From: Euryarchaeota archaeon UBA258
Lineage (GTDB): Archaea > Thermoplasmatota > Poseidoniia > Poseidoniales > Poseidoniaceae
Length of the DNA: 52,233 nucleotides
Assembly (NCBI GenBank): GCA_002502605.1
Contig: DAPR01000078.1
Location: forward strand, 1 to 52,233
Direction of reading: 5' to 3'
The position numbers and the translations under genes were made by a program. The notes under the pieces were generated by a model, which was not told the origin of the DNA, did not search any database, and was given only the letters and a program-made list of their open reading frames with translations. Within the stretch, counting starts at the first letter, position 1. The number at the start of each line of letters is the position of its first letter. Below, piece by piece: positions 1 to 8,510 of the stretch.

Positions 1-1358
1 GTTCCTGTGTTTGGCCAGAGGATCAGCTCATCACCAGCGCCTGCAAGACCGAAAGCATCGATGGTTTGGGAGCCAGAGAACACATTGCTTGCTGCGTTGT
101 AGGTGTGAAGGGCATCGCCGTTGAGGATGTAGAGCGTGTTGCCTGAACGGGCCAAGCCTGTGACGTCGTTGCTCGAAAGCCAGTTACCGCTGTTCCATGT
201 TGACAGCCAGAACCCAGAACTCCAGTCATATCGGGCAAGACCAGCATCGCTCGAAGCCATCACCAGTTGATTGCCGGAGACAAGCATGGAAGTGATTTCA
301 TCAGAATGCAATGAATTGGCAGTTGACCAATCCGAGAGCATCACGCCGTTGGCAACGGAGTAACGCATCACGCCGTCTCCGTCGGTGGCAATGTAGAGGA
401 CGCCATCGACTTCAAGCATATCAAGAATGTTCGACCCACCCAGCGCATCAATCTCGCTCCAGGCTCCCGAAATCCAAGAAAACAGGCCACTTTCACCAGC
501 AGCGAAAACGCCTCCACTGGTGACGGTAAATTGGTCCATGTCGATGAATTCCTGGTCTTCAGAATCAGGTAGGACCACTTGGCTGCTTGAATCCATGAGG
601 GAAATTGCACTGAAGCCTTCATCGTTGGTCAGGAAGTGAATCATGTTGTTTGCCGCGTCGATTTCCATGTCAAGGACATCGCTTTCAAATTCAATCATGT
701 CAATGATTGGAGGGTCGTTGTTGTAATCTAAAACAAGCACGTCATCGAGGATTGCGAGGTACATTCGCCCGTCGTCTGGATGAATGGCCTTAGCTCCGAT
801 TTCCAGTTGAATTGGTTCGAATGAAACGGCCGGGTCCACGGGGGCCAGTGCTTCGATCACCAAGTCGGTGATTGTCGCATCCGACGGAATGGTCCATGTT
901 GCGCCTGAATCACTGTTCGGTGTGAGCCTTCCGTCGTAGGGGTTTGCTCCAACAAAGCTGTCGGAGGAACCAAAGGAACCAAGCCCTCGCCAGTCCAACA
1001 GATTGATGCCAATATCGTTGGCCAACAACATTGGCTCCTCGATCATCAAGCCATCGCTCCCGTTGACTCGGACTTGGAAGGAAACATTGGACAGATCAGC
1101 ACCAGGCGCAAACTCTAGGGTCCAATCTGCGCTTGCTTGAGTCCCAGTTGTTGGGTCGGCGCCAATGGCGTCCAATTGAACCCAACCTGTGTCGTTGCTG
1201 CCAGACTTCGGCCATACCGTGTCATTGGCCGATTCGTGGGCTGAAACACCAGGGACCATCATCATCGGGGCAACCGATGAACAGAGCATAATGGCAACCA
1301 GCATCAGGGCTCTTTTGCCGGCGCCGCCGGGGGAAATGGGAGCAATTCGCCGGTTCAT
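1..1358 (-). CDS. Secreted beta-propeller-like surface protein (3' end cut by window edge)
   Basis: An open frame runs from an ATG at 1358 off the left edge, giving 452 visible residues without a stop. Residues 1-39 form a signal peptide: a basic start, a long hydrophobic run, then an Ala-type cleavage context (VSA followed by HES). After it lie a beta-rich acidic segment and several repeated units built around hydrophobic strands and turns such as GVLYIATDGDGVMRY and NQLVMASSDAGLARYDW. These resemble the blades of a WD/PQQ/two-component-regulator type beta-propeller. The protein is therefore probably exported and displayed on the cell surface. A TATA-like box lies 27 bases upstream. I cannot name a specific family, and the C-terminal anchor is outside the window. 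Confidence 0.75.
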   Translation of the reverse strand, partial: MNRRIAPISPGGAGKRALMLVAIMLCSSVAPMMMVPGVSAHESANDTVWPKSGSNDTGWVQLDAIGADPTTGTQASADWTLEFAPGADLSNVSFQVRVNGSDGLMIEEPMLLANDIGINLLDWRGLGSFGSSDSFVGANPYDGRLTPNSDSGATWTIPSDATITDLVIEALAPVDPAVSFEPIQLEIGAKAIHPDDGRMYLAILDDVLVLDYNNDPPIIDMIEFESDVLDMEIDAANNMIHFLTNDEGFSAISLMDSSSQVVLPDSEDQEFIDMDQFTVTSGGVFAAGESGLFSWISGAWSEIDALGGSNILDMLEVDGVLYIATDGDGVMRYSVANGVMLSDWSTANSLHSDEITSMLVSGNQLVMASSDAGLARYDWSSGFWLSTWNSGNWLSSNDVTGLARSGNTLYILNGDALHTYNAASNVFSGSQTIDAFGLAGAGDELILWPNTG

Positions 1359-1380
1359 GATACCAGAGCGGACTTTTGGG

Positions 1381-1390
1381 GTATTTGAAC
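1381..1390 (-). promoter_or_regulatory. TATA-like box of the propeller gene
   Basis: The minus strand reads GTTCAAATAC, centred about 27 bases before the ATG at 1358. That is the spacing expected for an archaeal leaderless promoter. No other AT-rich box is evident in this spacer, which also serves the divergent malic enzyme gene. Confidence 0.45.
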
Positions 1391-1562
1391 GCGGCCCCCA
1401 ATCGTGCAATCGTTGCTCATTTGTCTTTGCAGGCGTTCAACGGCGTGGTCGGGTAGCAATCCAGCGTTTGGAGTGCTCATTAGGGGGTGTGTTTTCAGCA
1501 TCAACTGTCCCGTTGACACACAACACTCAAACACCGAACCACGTTCGTTTAGTTTGGTTACC

Positions 1563-3884
1563 ATGAATCGAGAGAAAAAGGAGCGGCTGCTCAAGAAAGA
1601 ATCTCTCGAGTACCACGAGGCTGAGCCGAGGGGTAAAATCAAGGTCGTTCCAACCAAACCACACAGTACAGCTCACGAACTCAGTCTTGCGTATTCACCG
1701 GGTGTTGCCTATCCTTGTTTGGAGATTGCCGAACGCCCTGAAGATGCCTACCGTTACACTTCGAAAGGGAATTTGGTCGCCGTTATTTCAAACGGTACAG
1801 CAGTCTTAGGGTTAGGAAACATCGGTGCTTTAGCAAGCAAACCAGTCATGGAAGGAAAGGGCCTGTTGCTGAAGACATTTGCAGACATCGACGTGTTTGA
1901 CATTGAAGTGGATACAGAAGACCCTGAAGCCTTCATCGATACTGTTGTCAACATTGCTAAGACCTTTGGAGGGATTAACCTTGAAGACATCAAAGCCCCT
2001 GAGTGTTTCGAAATTGAACGGCGGATTGCAGAAGCAACCGACATCCCCGTGATGCATGACGATCAACATGGTACTGCAATTATCTCCGCAGCAGCGTTGC
2101 TCAACGCCGTTGAGTTGCAAGGAAAGGAACTCTCTGAAATCAAGGTGGTTGTCATCGGGGCGGGCGCCAGTGCGATTGCTTGCGCAAATCATTACGTTGC
2201 CATCGGCGTTTCAAGATCGAACATTTCAATGGTTGACAGCAAAGGAATCGTCACTAAGGCAAGGTTGGAAGCGGGTGAACTCAACGAGTACAAAGCCCCA
2301 TTCGCCCATGAGCGCGAGCCCGGTGAATTGGCTGACGCATTGAAAGACGCAGATGTCATGCTGGGCCTTTCAAGAGGCGGTTTAGTGAGCAAAGAAATGA
2401 TCGCCAGCATGGCGCCAAAACCGATTGTGTTTGCTTTGGCAAACCCAACACCGGAAATATTACCCGAGGAAATTCTCGAAGTGCGCACAGATGCAATCAT
2501 TGCGACAGGGCGCTCAGATTACCCCAATCAAGTCAACAACGTGTTGGGCTTCCCATACATTTTCCGTGGCGCGCTTGACGTTCGCGCTCGAGACATCACT
2601 CAAGGCATGAAGATGGCAGCAACGCGTGCACTTGCAGCCTTGGCCAAAGAACCGGTACCTGATTACATCTCTGCCGCATACGATGGCGCAGTGATGCAGT
2701 ATGGCCCCGACTATATCATTCCAAAACCCTTTGATCGAAGGGTCTTGCTTTGGGAGGCTTCTGCAGTGGCACAAGCGGCTGTCGATGAAGGCATTGCAGG
2801 TGTGGCCCCAGAAGAGTTCTCCATCACCGATTACCGAGACGAATTGGAAGCAAGGCTTGGGCAATCTTACTCAATCATGCGACACGTCATCAATCAGGTA
2901 CGCGGCCGAGGAAAGCGGATTGTGTTCCCCGAAGGAGACAATGAAAAGGTGATCCGAGCCGCTGCTCAACTGGTCGAGCAAAAAATATGCTATCCAATTC
3001 TGTTGGGCCCAGAAAAGCGCATACATCGAATGGTCGATGAGCTGAGTTTGACGTTTGATTACGAAGTCTATGACCCGAGAAAGGACGAACGCCGGAAGGG
3101 CGTGTACTCTCAATCCATGCTCGAGCGTCGAAACCGAAAGGGAATGACGGTCGTCGATGCTGCGCGGTTGTTGAAATCCCGTCCTTACTTTGCCAGCCAG
3201 ATGGTGGCCAACGGTGATGCAGATGGATTCGTAGGAGGTGTGAGCCGGAACTATGCTGATGTGCTTCGTCCGACCCTTGAGTTGATTGGGGCAGATGACG
3301 ACGCTCATTGCATCGTTGGTTGCTACATGATGAATGTGAAAGGACGCACAATCTTCCTTGCAGACGCAACAGTCAACGTGTACCCAGACAGCAGAACACT
3401 TGCAGAAATAGCCGTGCAGACTGCCAAAGTCGCTCGACGCTTTGGTGTTGATCCCGTGGTTGCTATGCTTTCGTTCTCCAATTTCGGGAGCAGCCGTGCT
3501 CAACGGTCTGAACGGATTGAAGATGCGATTGAATTTGCCCGTGAACTTGACCCTTCTCTGGTCATCGACGGTCCAATGCAAGCCGACACCGCCCTCAATG
3601 GAGACGTACAAGGCGAATACCCATTCATGGCTTTCGAAGGTGCTGCAAATGTCCTCGTTTTACCGAACCTAGCAGCAGCAAACATCGCTTACAAACTGCT
3701 TGAAGAACTGGGGGATGCAGAAATGACCGGTCCTATTTTGGAAGGCATGAGTCACCCAGTCCAACTTGTTGCTCGACAGGATGGTGTGCGTCACATTGTC
3801 AATATGGCAGCCATTTGTGCTGCTGACGCTATCCGTCAGGAACCATACTGGGAAAGTTTGGTTGAACCTGTCAAGGAGTCTTAG
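1563..3884 (+). CDS. maeB: NADP-type malic enzyme fused to a phosphotransacetylase-like domain
   Basis: The 773-residue protein matches the multidomain MaeB type, usually about 760 residues. Residues 1-430 are the malic enzyme: N-terminal fold with AYSPGVAYPC, the metal/substrate region DDQHGTA near 166 and the nucleotide-binding GAGASA near 199. Residues 440-773 resemble phosphate acetyltransferase (FPEGDNEKVIRAA, SRNYADVLRP, FEGAANVLVLPNLAAANIAYKL). In MaeB proteins the first part decarboxylates malate to pyruvate, and the second part often acts as an acetyl-CoA sensor rather than an enzyme. ATG 1563 is preferred because the open frame further upstream (TTG at 1404) encodes unrelated sequence. 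The gene lies divergent from the propeller gene and overlaps the next, convergent gene by 14 bases. Fusions of this kind are mainly bacterial, so transfer is likely. Confidence 0.93.
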   Translation: MNREKKERLLKKESLEYHEAEPRGKIKVVPTKPHSTAHELSLAYSPGVAYPCLEIAERPEDAYRYTSKGNLVAVISNGTAVLGLGNIGALASKPVMEGKGLLLKTFADIDVFDIEVDTEDPEAFIDTVVNIAKTFGGINLEDIKAPECFEIERRIAEATDIPVMHDDQHGTAIISAAALLNAVELQGKELSEIKVVVIGAGASAIACANHYVAIGVSRSNISMVDSKGIVTKARLEAGELNEYKAPFAHEREPGELADALKDADVMLGLSRGGLVSKEMIASMAPKPIVFALANPTPEILPEEILEVRTDAIIATGRSDYPNQVNNVLGFPYIFRGALDVRARDITQGMKMAATRALAALAKEPVPDYISAAYDGAVMQYGPDYIIPKPFDRRVLLWEASAVAQAAVDEGIAGVAPEEFSITDYRDELEARLGQSYSIMRHVINQVRGRGKRIVFPEGDNEKVIRAAAQLVEQKICYPILLGPEKRIHRMVDELSLTFDYEVYDPRKDERRKGVYSQSMLERRNRKGMTVVDAARLLKSRPYFASQMVANGDADGFVGGVSRNYADVLRPTLELIGADDDAHCIVGCYMMNVKGRTIFLADATVNVYPDSRTLAEIAVQTAKVARRFGVDPVVAMLSFSNFGSSRAQRSERIEDAIEFARELDPSLVIDGPMQADTALNGDVQGEYPFMAFEGAANVLVLPNLAAANIAYKLLEELGDAEMTGPILEGMSHPVQLVARQDGVRHIVNMAAICAADAIRQEPYWESLVEPVKES

Positions 3885-4680
3885 ATTCCACGTCATCAAA
3901 GGCGATGGTTGGCCTACGTGGTCTCCAAAAGGCACCCGTAACAAACCCGGCACAGAGGCCTCCAAACAGGAGGTTAGCCCAACCGGTGAATGCATAATCG
4001 CCCATGCCCCGGAGAACGGGAATGGCAAATGAAGGAATCACACCAAGCAAAAGCGTGCAGATCAATTCCATGCGTATGTTCGCCGCCATATCTGCTGCAA
4101 CTGGGACCTTTTTTTCCGGCCCTTCACGGATTGGGGCGATGACCAATCTTGCGACGACACCTCCGATTGGTCGGTCCAGTGGTACGCTTGAAAGAGCAGT
4201 GATGCCCTCTTTGCTGGGATGTGTTTCGATGGCAGCCCGGTGGAGTGCCATTGGACCGATGCCTTCGAAACGACGAGGTCTTCCATCCATCATGGCACCT
4301 CGGTAATTCGAATTGACCGCGTCGGCGAGGATTTCGATCTGCTTTTTCTCAAGACCAAGTCCGAATTCGGCTTCGGCGCAACGCCATTCTGATTCAGTAG
4401 GGTTTCGCACTTCCCATCGGGTGGCAGCATCCAATCCTTCAATGCCTTGTTCAACCGCAGCATTACCGGCTTGCATAATGCGTTTTAGGACTTCAACATC
4501 GACATTGAAAAGTGCTTCAGGGTTGCCGCCTTCAGTTCCCGAAAGCAGAGCCACATCGCGTTCACTCAAGGGGGCGTTCATGATGTAATAATTCGGCAAC
4601 CTGACCTCGTGACGTGGCCTTTGGCTCGAGTAAATCCAACCGCCCTTATCGGTGCCCAAGAACATCGTTTGCGCTTTCAC
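3871..4680 (-). CDS. Divergent FGE/SUMF1-fold-like protein with C-terminal membrane anchor
   Basis: The 269-residue product has three features of the formylglycine-generating-enzyme (FGE-sulfatase) fold: an entry strand PRHEVRLPNYYIM near residue 23, the typical PTESEWRCAEAEFG near 94, and a closing VARLVIAP strand near 180. The linking parts are short and diverged, and I see no pair of catalytic cysteines, so enzymatic activity is doubtful. Residues 205-255 contain two hydrophobic segments (LICTLLLGVIPSFAIPVL and NLLFGGLCAGFVTGAFW) that should anchor it in the membrane. Its 3' end overlaps maeB by 14 bases on the opposite strand. The fold assignment rests on motif resemblance; function is unknown. 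Confidence 0.6.
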   Translation of the reverse strand: MKAQTMFLGTDKGGWIYSSQRPRHEVRLPNYYIMNAPLSERDVALLSGTEGGNPEALFNVDVEVLKRIMQAGNAAVEQGIEGLDAATRWEVRNPTESEWRCAEAEFGLGLEKKQIEILADAVNSNYRGAMMDGRPRRFEGIGPMALHRAAIETHPSKEGITALSSVPLDRPIGGVVARLVIAPIREGPEKKVPVAADMAANIRMELICTLLLGVIPSFAIPVLRGMGDYAFTGWANLLFGGLCAGFVTGAFWRPRRPTIAFDDVESKTP

Positions 4681-4728
4681 TGGGTGAAAGTCAATTCCTA
4701 AAACATCGATTGGTCCCAGGTGAATCCC

Positions 4729-5421
4729 TCACTGGAGTGTTCCTTCCATGCGACGATACCAAGCCATCCCTTTCTTGTGGTCTTCAAGCAAGGAAAACTG
4801 TGGGAATGGGGAGATTGAGCGCGCATAGCCGAACATCGCGAAGTCAACCAAGTCCGGGGAATCTCCCCCAAAGAATGCATGGTCGCCGTGTTCATCTGTA
4901 AATTCGGTCAAGAGATCATGCCACAGTTTTTTCGGAGTTCGCCCGTCTTTCTTGACTCGCTTTCGAGCGATAATGCCCCACATGATTGGGAAGCCTGCCC
5001 ATGCATAGAGCCGCTTAGAAATGAAACCGAATTTTTCTAGTTTTGAAATTCGAGTCGTTGTTTTCAAGGCAGCCCCAAGTGTTCCATACAAGATTGGAAC
5101 CGTCGCCTTGGAAACCTTTGCGTCCGCCCACTCGAGCCATTTCTCTTGGCGAACTGCATCCCCCTTAGAGGCCAGCTTACCGTCGTTATAAGCGGCATCA
5201 ATGTGTTTCATAACCGGGGTGGAATTGACAAAATATTCTCCGTTCTCGTCGGTAAAGACCGGTACTTTCCCCCAATCTCCTGCGAAGGAGACTTCTTTCT
5301 TGATCTTCATACCGTTGACACTGACGTACTCAACTTCCATGCCGAGGTGTTCGATGACCCCACGGACCTTCCAACAGAAGGGGCAGGTGTAGAGCATGTG
5401 GAGGGTTGGGGTTTGACCCAT
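4729..5421 (-). CDS. Glutathione S-transferase-like / glutaredoxin-fold protein
   Basis: The 230-residue protein starts with a thioredoxin-fold N-terminal domain carrying CPFC near residue 13 (LHMLYTCPFCWKVRGVIEHLG), a cis-Pro region GKVPVFTDENGEYFVNSTPVMKHID, and then an all-helical C-terminal half. This is the architecture of GST proteins of the prostaglandin-E-synthase-2/glutaredoxin-2 type. Archaea generally lack glutathione, so the thiol substrate is unknown. ATG 5421 is preferred. A TTG at 5451 would overlap the upstream stop and add 10 residues that look non-conserved. The gene follows an unnamed 113-residue gene on the same strand, probably in one transcript. Confidence 0.75.
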   Translation of the reverse strand: MGQTPTLHMLYTCPFCWKVRGVIEHLGMEVEYVSVNGMKIKKEVSFAGDWGKVPVFTDENGEYFVNSTPVMKHIDAAYNDGKLASKGDAVRQEKWLEWADAKVSKATVPILYGTLGAALKTTTRISKLEKFGFISKRLYAWAGFPIMWGIIARKRVKKDGRTPKKLWHDLLTEFTDEHGDHAFFGGDSPDLVDFAMFGYARSISPFPQFSLLEDHKKGMAWYRRMEGTLQ

Positions 5422-5447
5422 GATGCACCCTGCAGGCGGCCCCTTCT

Positions 5448-5789
5448 TCAAGCCTCGTTATCTGCTAAAGATGCAGGTTTCCAACCTGTTTTCCAAAAAT
5501 CGAGATCATCAAGCCAATGCATCCATTCATCATCTGAACAACTCAGAAGGCGGAAGGCTCTCGCCTCAAGACCTTCTCGATTCGCCGGGCTTAGATGACC
5601 TATTTCCATAGCGTCGTGCCACTCCACTTGCATGTGACGAATTCGGCGTCTCGCTTCCTCGGGTTGTTCGAAATTCATCTCGCACACATCTCGTAGTTCG
5701 GAAATCCAAGTCCGGGCATCCTTCAACAGAGGGTCGTCAACTCGCGCCCGCTTGGATGACTTTTTCGAGGTGAACGGCCACCATCCCAT
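5448..5789 (-). CDS. Hypothetical 113-residue helical protein
   Basis: The product begins with a basic segment (SKKSSKRARVDD) and continues as charged helix with many Trp residues (WISELRDVC, WMHWLDDLDFW). It has no membrane segment, no signal peptide and no motif that I recognise. It is the first gene of a minus-strand pair with the GST-like gene, about 26 bases before that gene's ATG. It is divergent from the FUN14-like gene at 5864. Steady codon use and the tight junction support it as a real gene. Confidence 0.65.
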   Translation of the reverse strand: MGWWPFTSKKSSKRARVDDPLLKDARTWISELRDVCEMNFEQPEEARRRIRHMQVEWHDAMEIGHLSPANREGLEARAFRLLSCSDDEWMHWLDDLDFWKTGWKPASLADNEA

Positions 5790-5836
5790 GGTTTGGTGAC
5801 GGGCCGAGAACCCTTAACGCCATCTATTAAAAGTCA

Positions 5837-5842
5837 TATATT
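5837..5842 (+). promoter_or_regulatory. TATA-like box before the FUN14-like gene
   Basis: TATATT lies within CATATATTGG and is centred about 25 bases before the ATG at 5864. This is the position expected for a leaderless archaeal transcript. It sits in the short divergent spacer between 5789 and 5864. Confidence 0.5.
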
Positions 5843-5863
5843 GGCCACTGTATTGGACGAAAC

Positions 5864-6184
5864 ATGGACTCAGAATTCTGGCTCGAATTACTCGGCGCGG
5901 CAGCGATTGAAGGTGTCCTCTTAGGGGCGGTACTTGGTTTGATTTGGGCGATGGCGACAAAAGCTCTGCAGTGGTTTTTACTCGGGCAATTCATCCTCAT
6001 GAAATGGTTGGAGTCCCGGGGCATACTGACTGTTGATTGGGGACGACTCACCATGGGAGTGATGGAAAATAGCGGTCAGGCTGTTGATGAGATCGTATCC
6101 GTAATGGAATCTGTCGTGGAACTCGGAATGTTTGGGGCAAGCGTCGCGCTTGGATTCTACCTTGTTCATAAGGTAAAATCGTGA
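5864..6184 (+). CDS. FUN14-like small membrane protein
   Basis: The 106-residue protein has a glycine-rich N-terminal membrane segment ([29 protein letters not shown]), a middle part [20 protein letters not shown] and a C-terminal segment [20 protein letters not shown]. The pattern of two membrane helices around an xLESxGxxxVDWxxL linker resembles archaeal FUN14-family proteins. The role of prokaryotic FUN14 proteins is not known. The stop codon overlaps the start of rlmH (TGATG), so the two genes are probably translationally coupled. The family call is by pattern only. Confidence 0.65.
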   Translation: MDSEFWLELLGAAAIEGVLLGAVLGLIWAMATKALQWFLLGQFILMKWLESRGILTVDWGRLTMGVMENSGQAVDEIVSVMESVVELGMFGASVALGFYLVHKVKS

Positions 6185-6651
6185 TGCAAGTTCATCAACC
6201 ATGGCGGACAGCCTCCAGCATGGGTCGAGTGGTTCTTCACCTTCACGGGACCATGAAACAACATGATCTACGACGTGTTTTCGAGATGTATCATGAACGT
6301 CTTCAAAATCGAGGCGTTAAGGTCCGCATCCACTCAAACAAACTTTCCTGCAAAGCGTACTGTGAAGCGTTAAGCCAGGTGCCGGGGGCACTCTATCTCA
6401 TGGATGAGGGAGGGGTGCTGGAACCATCCATTGCCTTCTCCAAAAGGTACCAAAAATGGAGCGTAGGCAGCGAGCCAATTCACCTTGCAATCGGGCCAGC
6501 TGAGGGCTGGACTGAGAGGCCAGATTGTCATTTTGAACGGCTTTCTCTTTCGCCGATGACCATGCCGCACGAACTTGCAAGCATTGTTTTGATCGAACAG
6601 GTTTACCGTGCAACTGAAATTATTCGTGGTTCGGATTACCACAAGGCCTGA
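6184..6651 (+). CDS. rlmH: 23S rRNA pseudouridine N3-methyltransferase-like SPOUT protein
   Basis: At 155 residues the length fits RlmH (YbeA). The C-terminal half carries the family signature: [12 protein letters not shown] for the AdoMet-binding knot, then [38 protein letters not shown]. The last part matches the conserved LSxxTxPHxLxRxxxxEQxYRAxxIxxxxPYHR ending. RlmH methylates a pseudouridine in helix 69 of the large-subunit rRNA in bacteria. ATG 6184 overlaps the previous stop; a GTG sits one codon upstream. The N-terminal 80 residues are less typical. Confidence 0.85.
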   Translation: MQVHQPWRTASSMGRVVLHLHGTMKQHDLRRVFEMYHERLQNRGVKVRIHSNKLSCKAYCEALSQVPGALYLMDEGGVLEPSIAFSKRYQKWSVGSEPIHLAIGPAEGWTERPDCHFERLSLSPMTMPHELASIVLIEQVYRATEIIRGSDYHKA

Positions 6652-6698
6652 CCAAAGGGTCAAGAAGCACCGAAGATTCCGAGAAACGGAGGCCCAGC

Positions 6699-7466
6699 AT
6701 GCTGCTCTTGGAAGACGAAAGCCTTCGCTGGATTCTCCTTGGGTTTGAACTGCTCATTGGCGCTGTTTTGATCCTTGGCTCACGAAGCCAACCATTCCCT
6801 CTTCCGTCGCGTCGTTTCGGGTCGCTGGTGTTGGCCACTGGCCTTTTGCTTGCATTGGGCCAACTCGCACCAAATCCCGTGACCGTCATTGGCCACCTCG
6901 TCATCTTGACCTTTTTCGGTTCGTTCGGGTTGCTTGTTGGCATTCATCATCTTCTAAGAACTCGAAGAGAAGTGCTGATTGCGCCCTTTTCAGGATTCAT
7001 GTTTTGCGTTGGTGTCGGTGGACTGATGGTCACCACATGGGACGATTTGAGCACCTTCGAACAATGGTCGGGCTTCCTTTCGCTGGTCGTGTTGGGAGGG
7101 GGTCAAACATGGCTTGTGTTCCGAGGCCTGTTGATTGGACGCCTTCCTCTGGCTTGGAGCCAGGCTGGAATGGTGGCTCTTCAACGTGGACTTGTCGACG
7201 GTCATGATGGAGCGATTGCTTGTTTTGAAAAGGGGTGGGACGCTGAAGAAGAGCATCTCAACCCAATGGCCTATGTCGCACTTCACCGCCTTAATTTGTT
7301 CATTGGTGATTCTGAAAAAGCGGCTGAATGGTGGGAAGCCTTGCAAGATGCTGGGGGCGAAAAAGCAGTTGCTCCTGAGTGGATCAAAGCAATTCACGAT
7401 GCGTTGGCACGCATCGATCCTGAAACAGCATCCTTGCTCCCCAGCCTTGTTGACGAAGAGGAATGA
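6699..7466 (+). CDS. Membrane protein with five predicted helices and a soluble helical tail
   Basis: In the 255-residue product, residues 8-28, 40-58, 63-86, 98-112 and 121-142 are hydrophobic segments. The C-terminal 110 residues are soluble, helical and acidic (SQAGMVALQRGLVDGHDGAIACFEKGWDAEEEHL) with a tetratricopeptide-like look: AYVALHRLNLFIGDSEKAAEWWEAL. The tail probably faces the cytoplasm and binds a partner. No named family is recognised. It sits between rlmH and another small membrane protein on the plus strand. Confidence 0.7.
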   Translation: MLLLEDESLRWILLGFELLIGAVLILGSRSQPFPLPSRRFGSLVLATGLLLALGQLAPNPVTVIGHLVILTFFGSFGLLVGIHHLLRTRREVLIAPFSGFMFCVGVGGLMVTTWDDLSTFEQWSGFLSLVVLGGGQTWLVFRGLLIGRLPLAWSQAGMVALQRGLVDGHDGAIACFEKGWDAEEEHLNPMAYVALHRLNLFIGDSEKAAEWWEALQDAGGEKAVAPEWIKAIHDALARIDPETASLLPSLVDEEE

Positions 7467-7558
7467 TTCCGGTTTTCGGTTTGAAATTGCCATTTTCTGC
7501 CCGAAAAGAGCGGGAAGAGGGCTAGGTGATGCAATTAAGCGCACAACCAAACAAAGGA

Positions 7559-7567
7559 CTTAATATC
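7559..7567 (+). promoter_or_regulatory. TATA-like box before the 93-residue membrane protein gene
   Basis: CTTAATATC is centred 25 bases before the ATG at 7588, matching a leaderless promoter. The upstream gene ends at 7466, and I see nothing else in the spacer. Confidence 0.5.
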
Positions 7568-7587
7568 TTGGAAGTCGATTATATACC

Positions 7588-7869
7588 ATGGAAGAAGTTG
7601 AGGCGAAGGCGACAAGCACATCTCTAAGCACCGTTTTGTGGTATGCCATTTTCATTTGGTTCGCTTCAAGTTTGTTTTCTCAATCGTTTTACATGGCGCT
7701 CAATGGTGAGCCGTACGATGCCATTACGATGCTGAAAGAACTCGGACCTGTCTACTACATTGTCGTGGCCGTCGAACTGGCGGTGTGGATCAGCCTTGGC
7801 TCTCTCTTGGTTCGAAAGGTTGTCCAGAAAACATGGACAGCTTCCAAAATACAAACGCTTCCGGCTTAG
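7588..7869 (+). CDS. Small two-helix membrane protein
   Basis: The 93-residue product has hydrophobic segments at about residues 13-35 (LSTVLWYAIFIWFASSLFSQSFYM) and 52-74 (YYIVVAVELAVWISLGSLLVRKV), a short polar loop and a basic C-terminus. No family is recognised. A TATA-like box at leaderless spacing supports the ATG at 7588 and an independent promoter. It precedes the DUF2203 gene by about 175 bases. Confidence 0.65.
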   Translation: MEEVEAKATSTSLSTVLWYAIFIWFASSLFSQSFYMALNGEPYDAITMLKELGPVYYIVVAVELAVWISLGSLLVRKVVQKTWTASKIQTLPA

Positions 7870-8043
7870 TGTTCATTTCTCTTCGCTCGATCCGGCCCTC
7901 TGGCAGAGAGAACCGACGAAGTTTGAACCCACCCCCAAAATTTGGCGAAAATCAAATGTTTGTGCCGATGACTTGAAGGTCCGTCAAGTAAAGGAACGCA
8001 TGTGAGAGAAACAGGCGACGCTCCATTCTTTTCAGGTCGACCT

Positions 8044-8487
8044 ATGGACACATGTTCATTGCGCGATCAAGAGGACGCATTGCGGGTGCTGCCACATGGC
8101 GCTCGTATTGTGACCATCGAAGAGGCGAGAGAAAACTTGCCAAAGGTCACCCGCTGGCTCGCTGAACTTCAGGCGATGAGCGATGAAGCGCACGATCTCA
8201 CAGAAGAACTGGAAGTGCTTCTTGAATCTCTCGAGGCAGAGAATGAACATGTCATCGAAGTGGCGGAGCATTTGGCTCAACTTGTCACCCATTGGCAACA
8301 TACAACGGCCAAAATTGAAACCACAGGAACTCGAATCGCATGTTTAGAGCCTGGCCGTTTGGAATGGTATGGCGTGGTGGATGAACATCTTGCGCTTTAT
8401 TCTTGGAGTTTAGGCGAAGAGGACATTGAATGGTATCACCCCATCGATGCAAGTTTCATGGCCCGAAAACCCCTCATAGAAGCATGA
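8044..8487 (+). CDS. DUF2203-family protein
   Basis: The 147-residue protein begins with a helical hairpin (TIEEARENLPKVTRWLAELQAMS) and a long coiled helix to about residue 85. It then has the conserved end: TRIACLEPGRLEWYGVVDE, LALYSWSLGEEDIEWYHPID and ARKPL. This ordering matches DUF2203 (small archaeal and bacterial proteins of unknown role, with the GxxVxGLExGxVDFP and LCWRxGExxIxFWH patterns). An upstream in-frame GTG at 8002 would add 14 residues; ATG 8044 is preferred. It lies 23 bases before the cobalamin adenosyltransferase gene, so the two probably share a transcript. Confidence 0.75.
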   Translation: MDTCSLRDQEDALRVLPHGARIVTIEEARENLPKVTRWLAELQAMSDEAHDLTEELEVLLESLEAENEHVIEVAEHLAQLVTHWQHTTAKIETTGTRIACLEPGRLEWYGVVDEHLALYSWSLGEEDIEWYHPIDASFMARKPLIEA

Positions 8488-8510
8488 CTTGGCTCGTCTG
8501 AGGGAAACAC

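Noticed and set aside
2871..3611. 246-residue open frame on the minus strand
   Set aside because: It lies fully inside the well-conserved phosphotransacetylase part of maeB and shows no sensible protein; it is a shadow of that gene.
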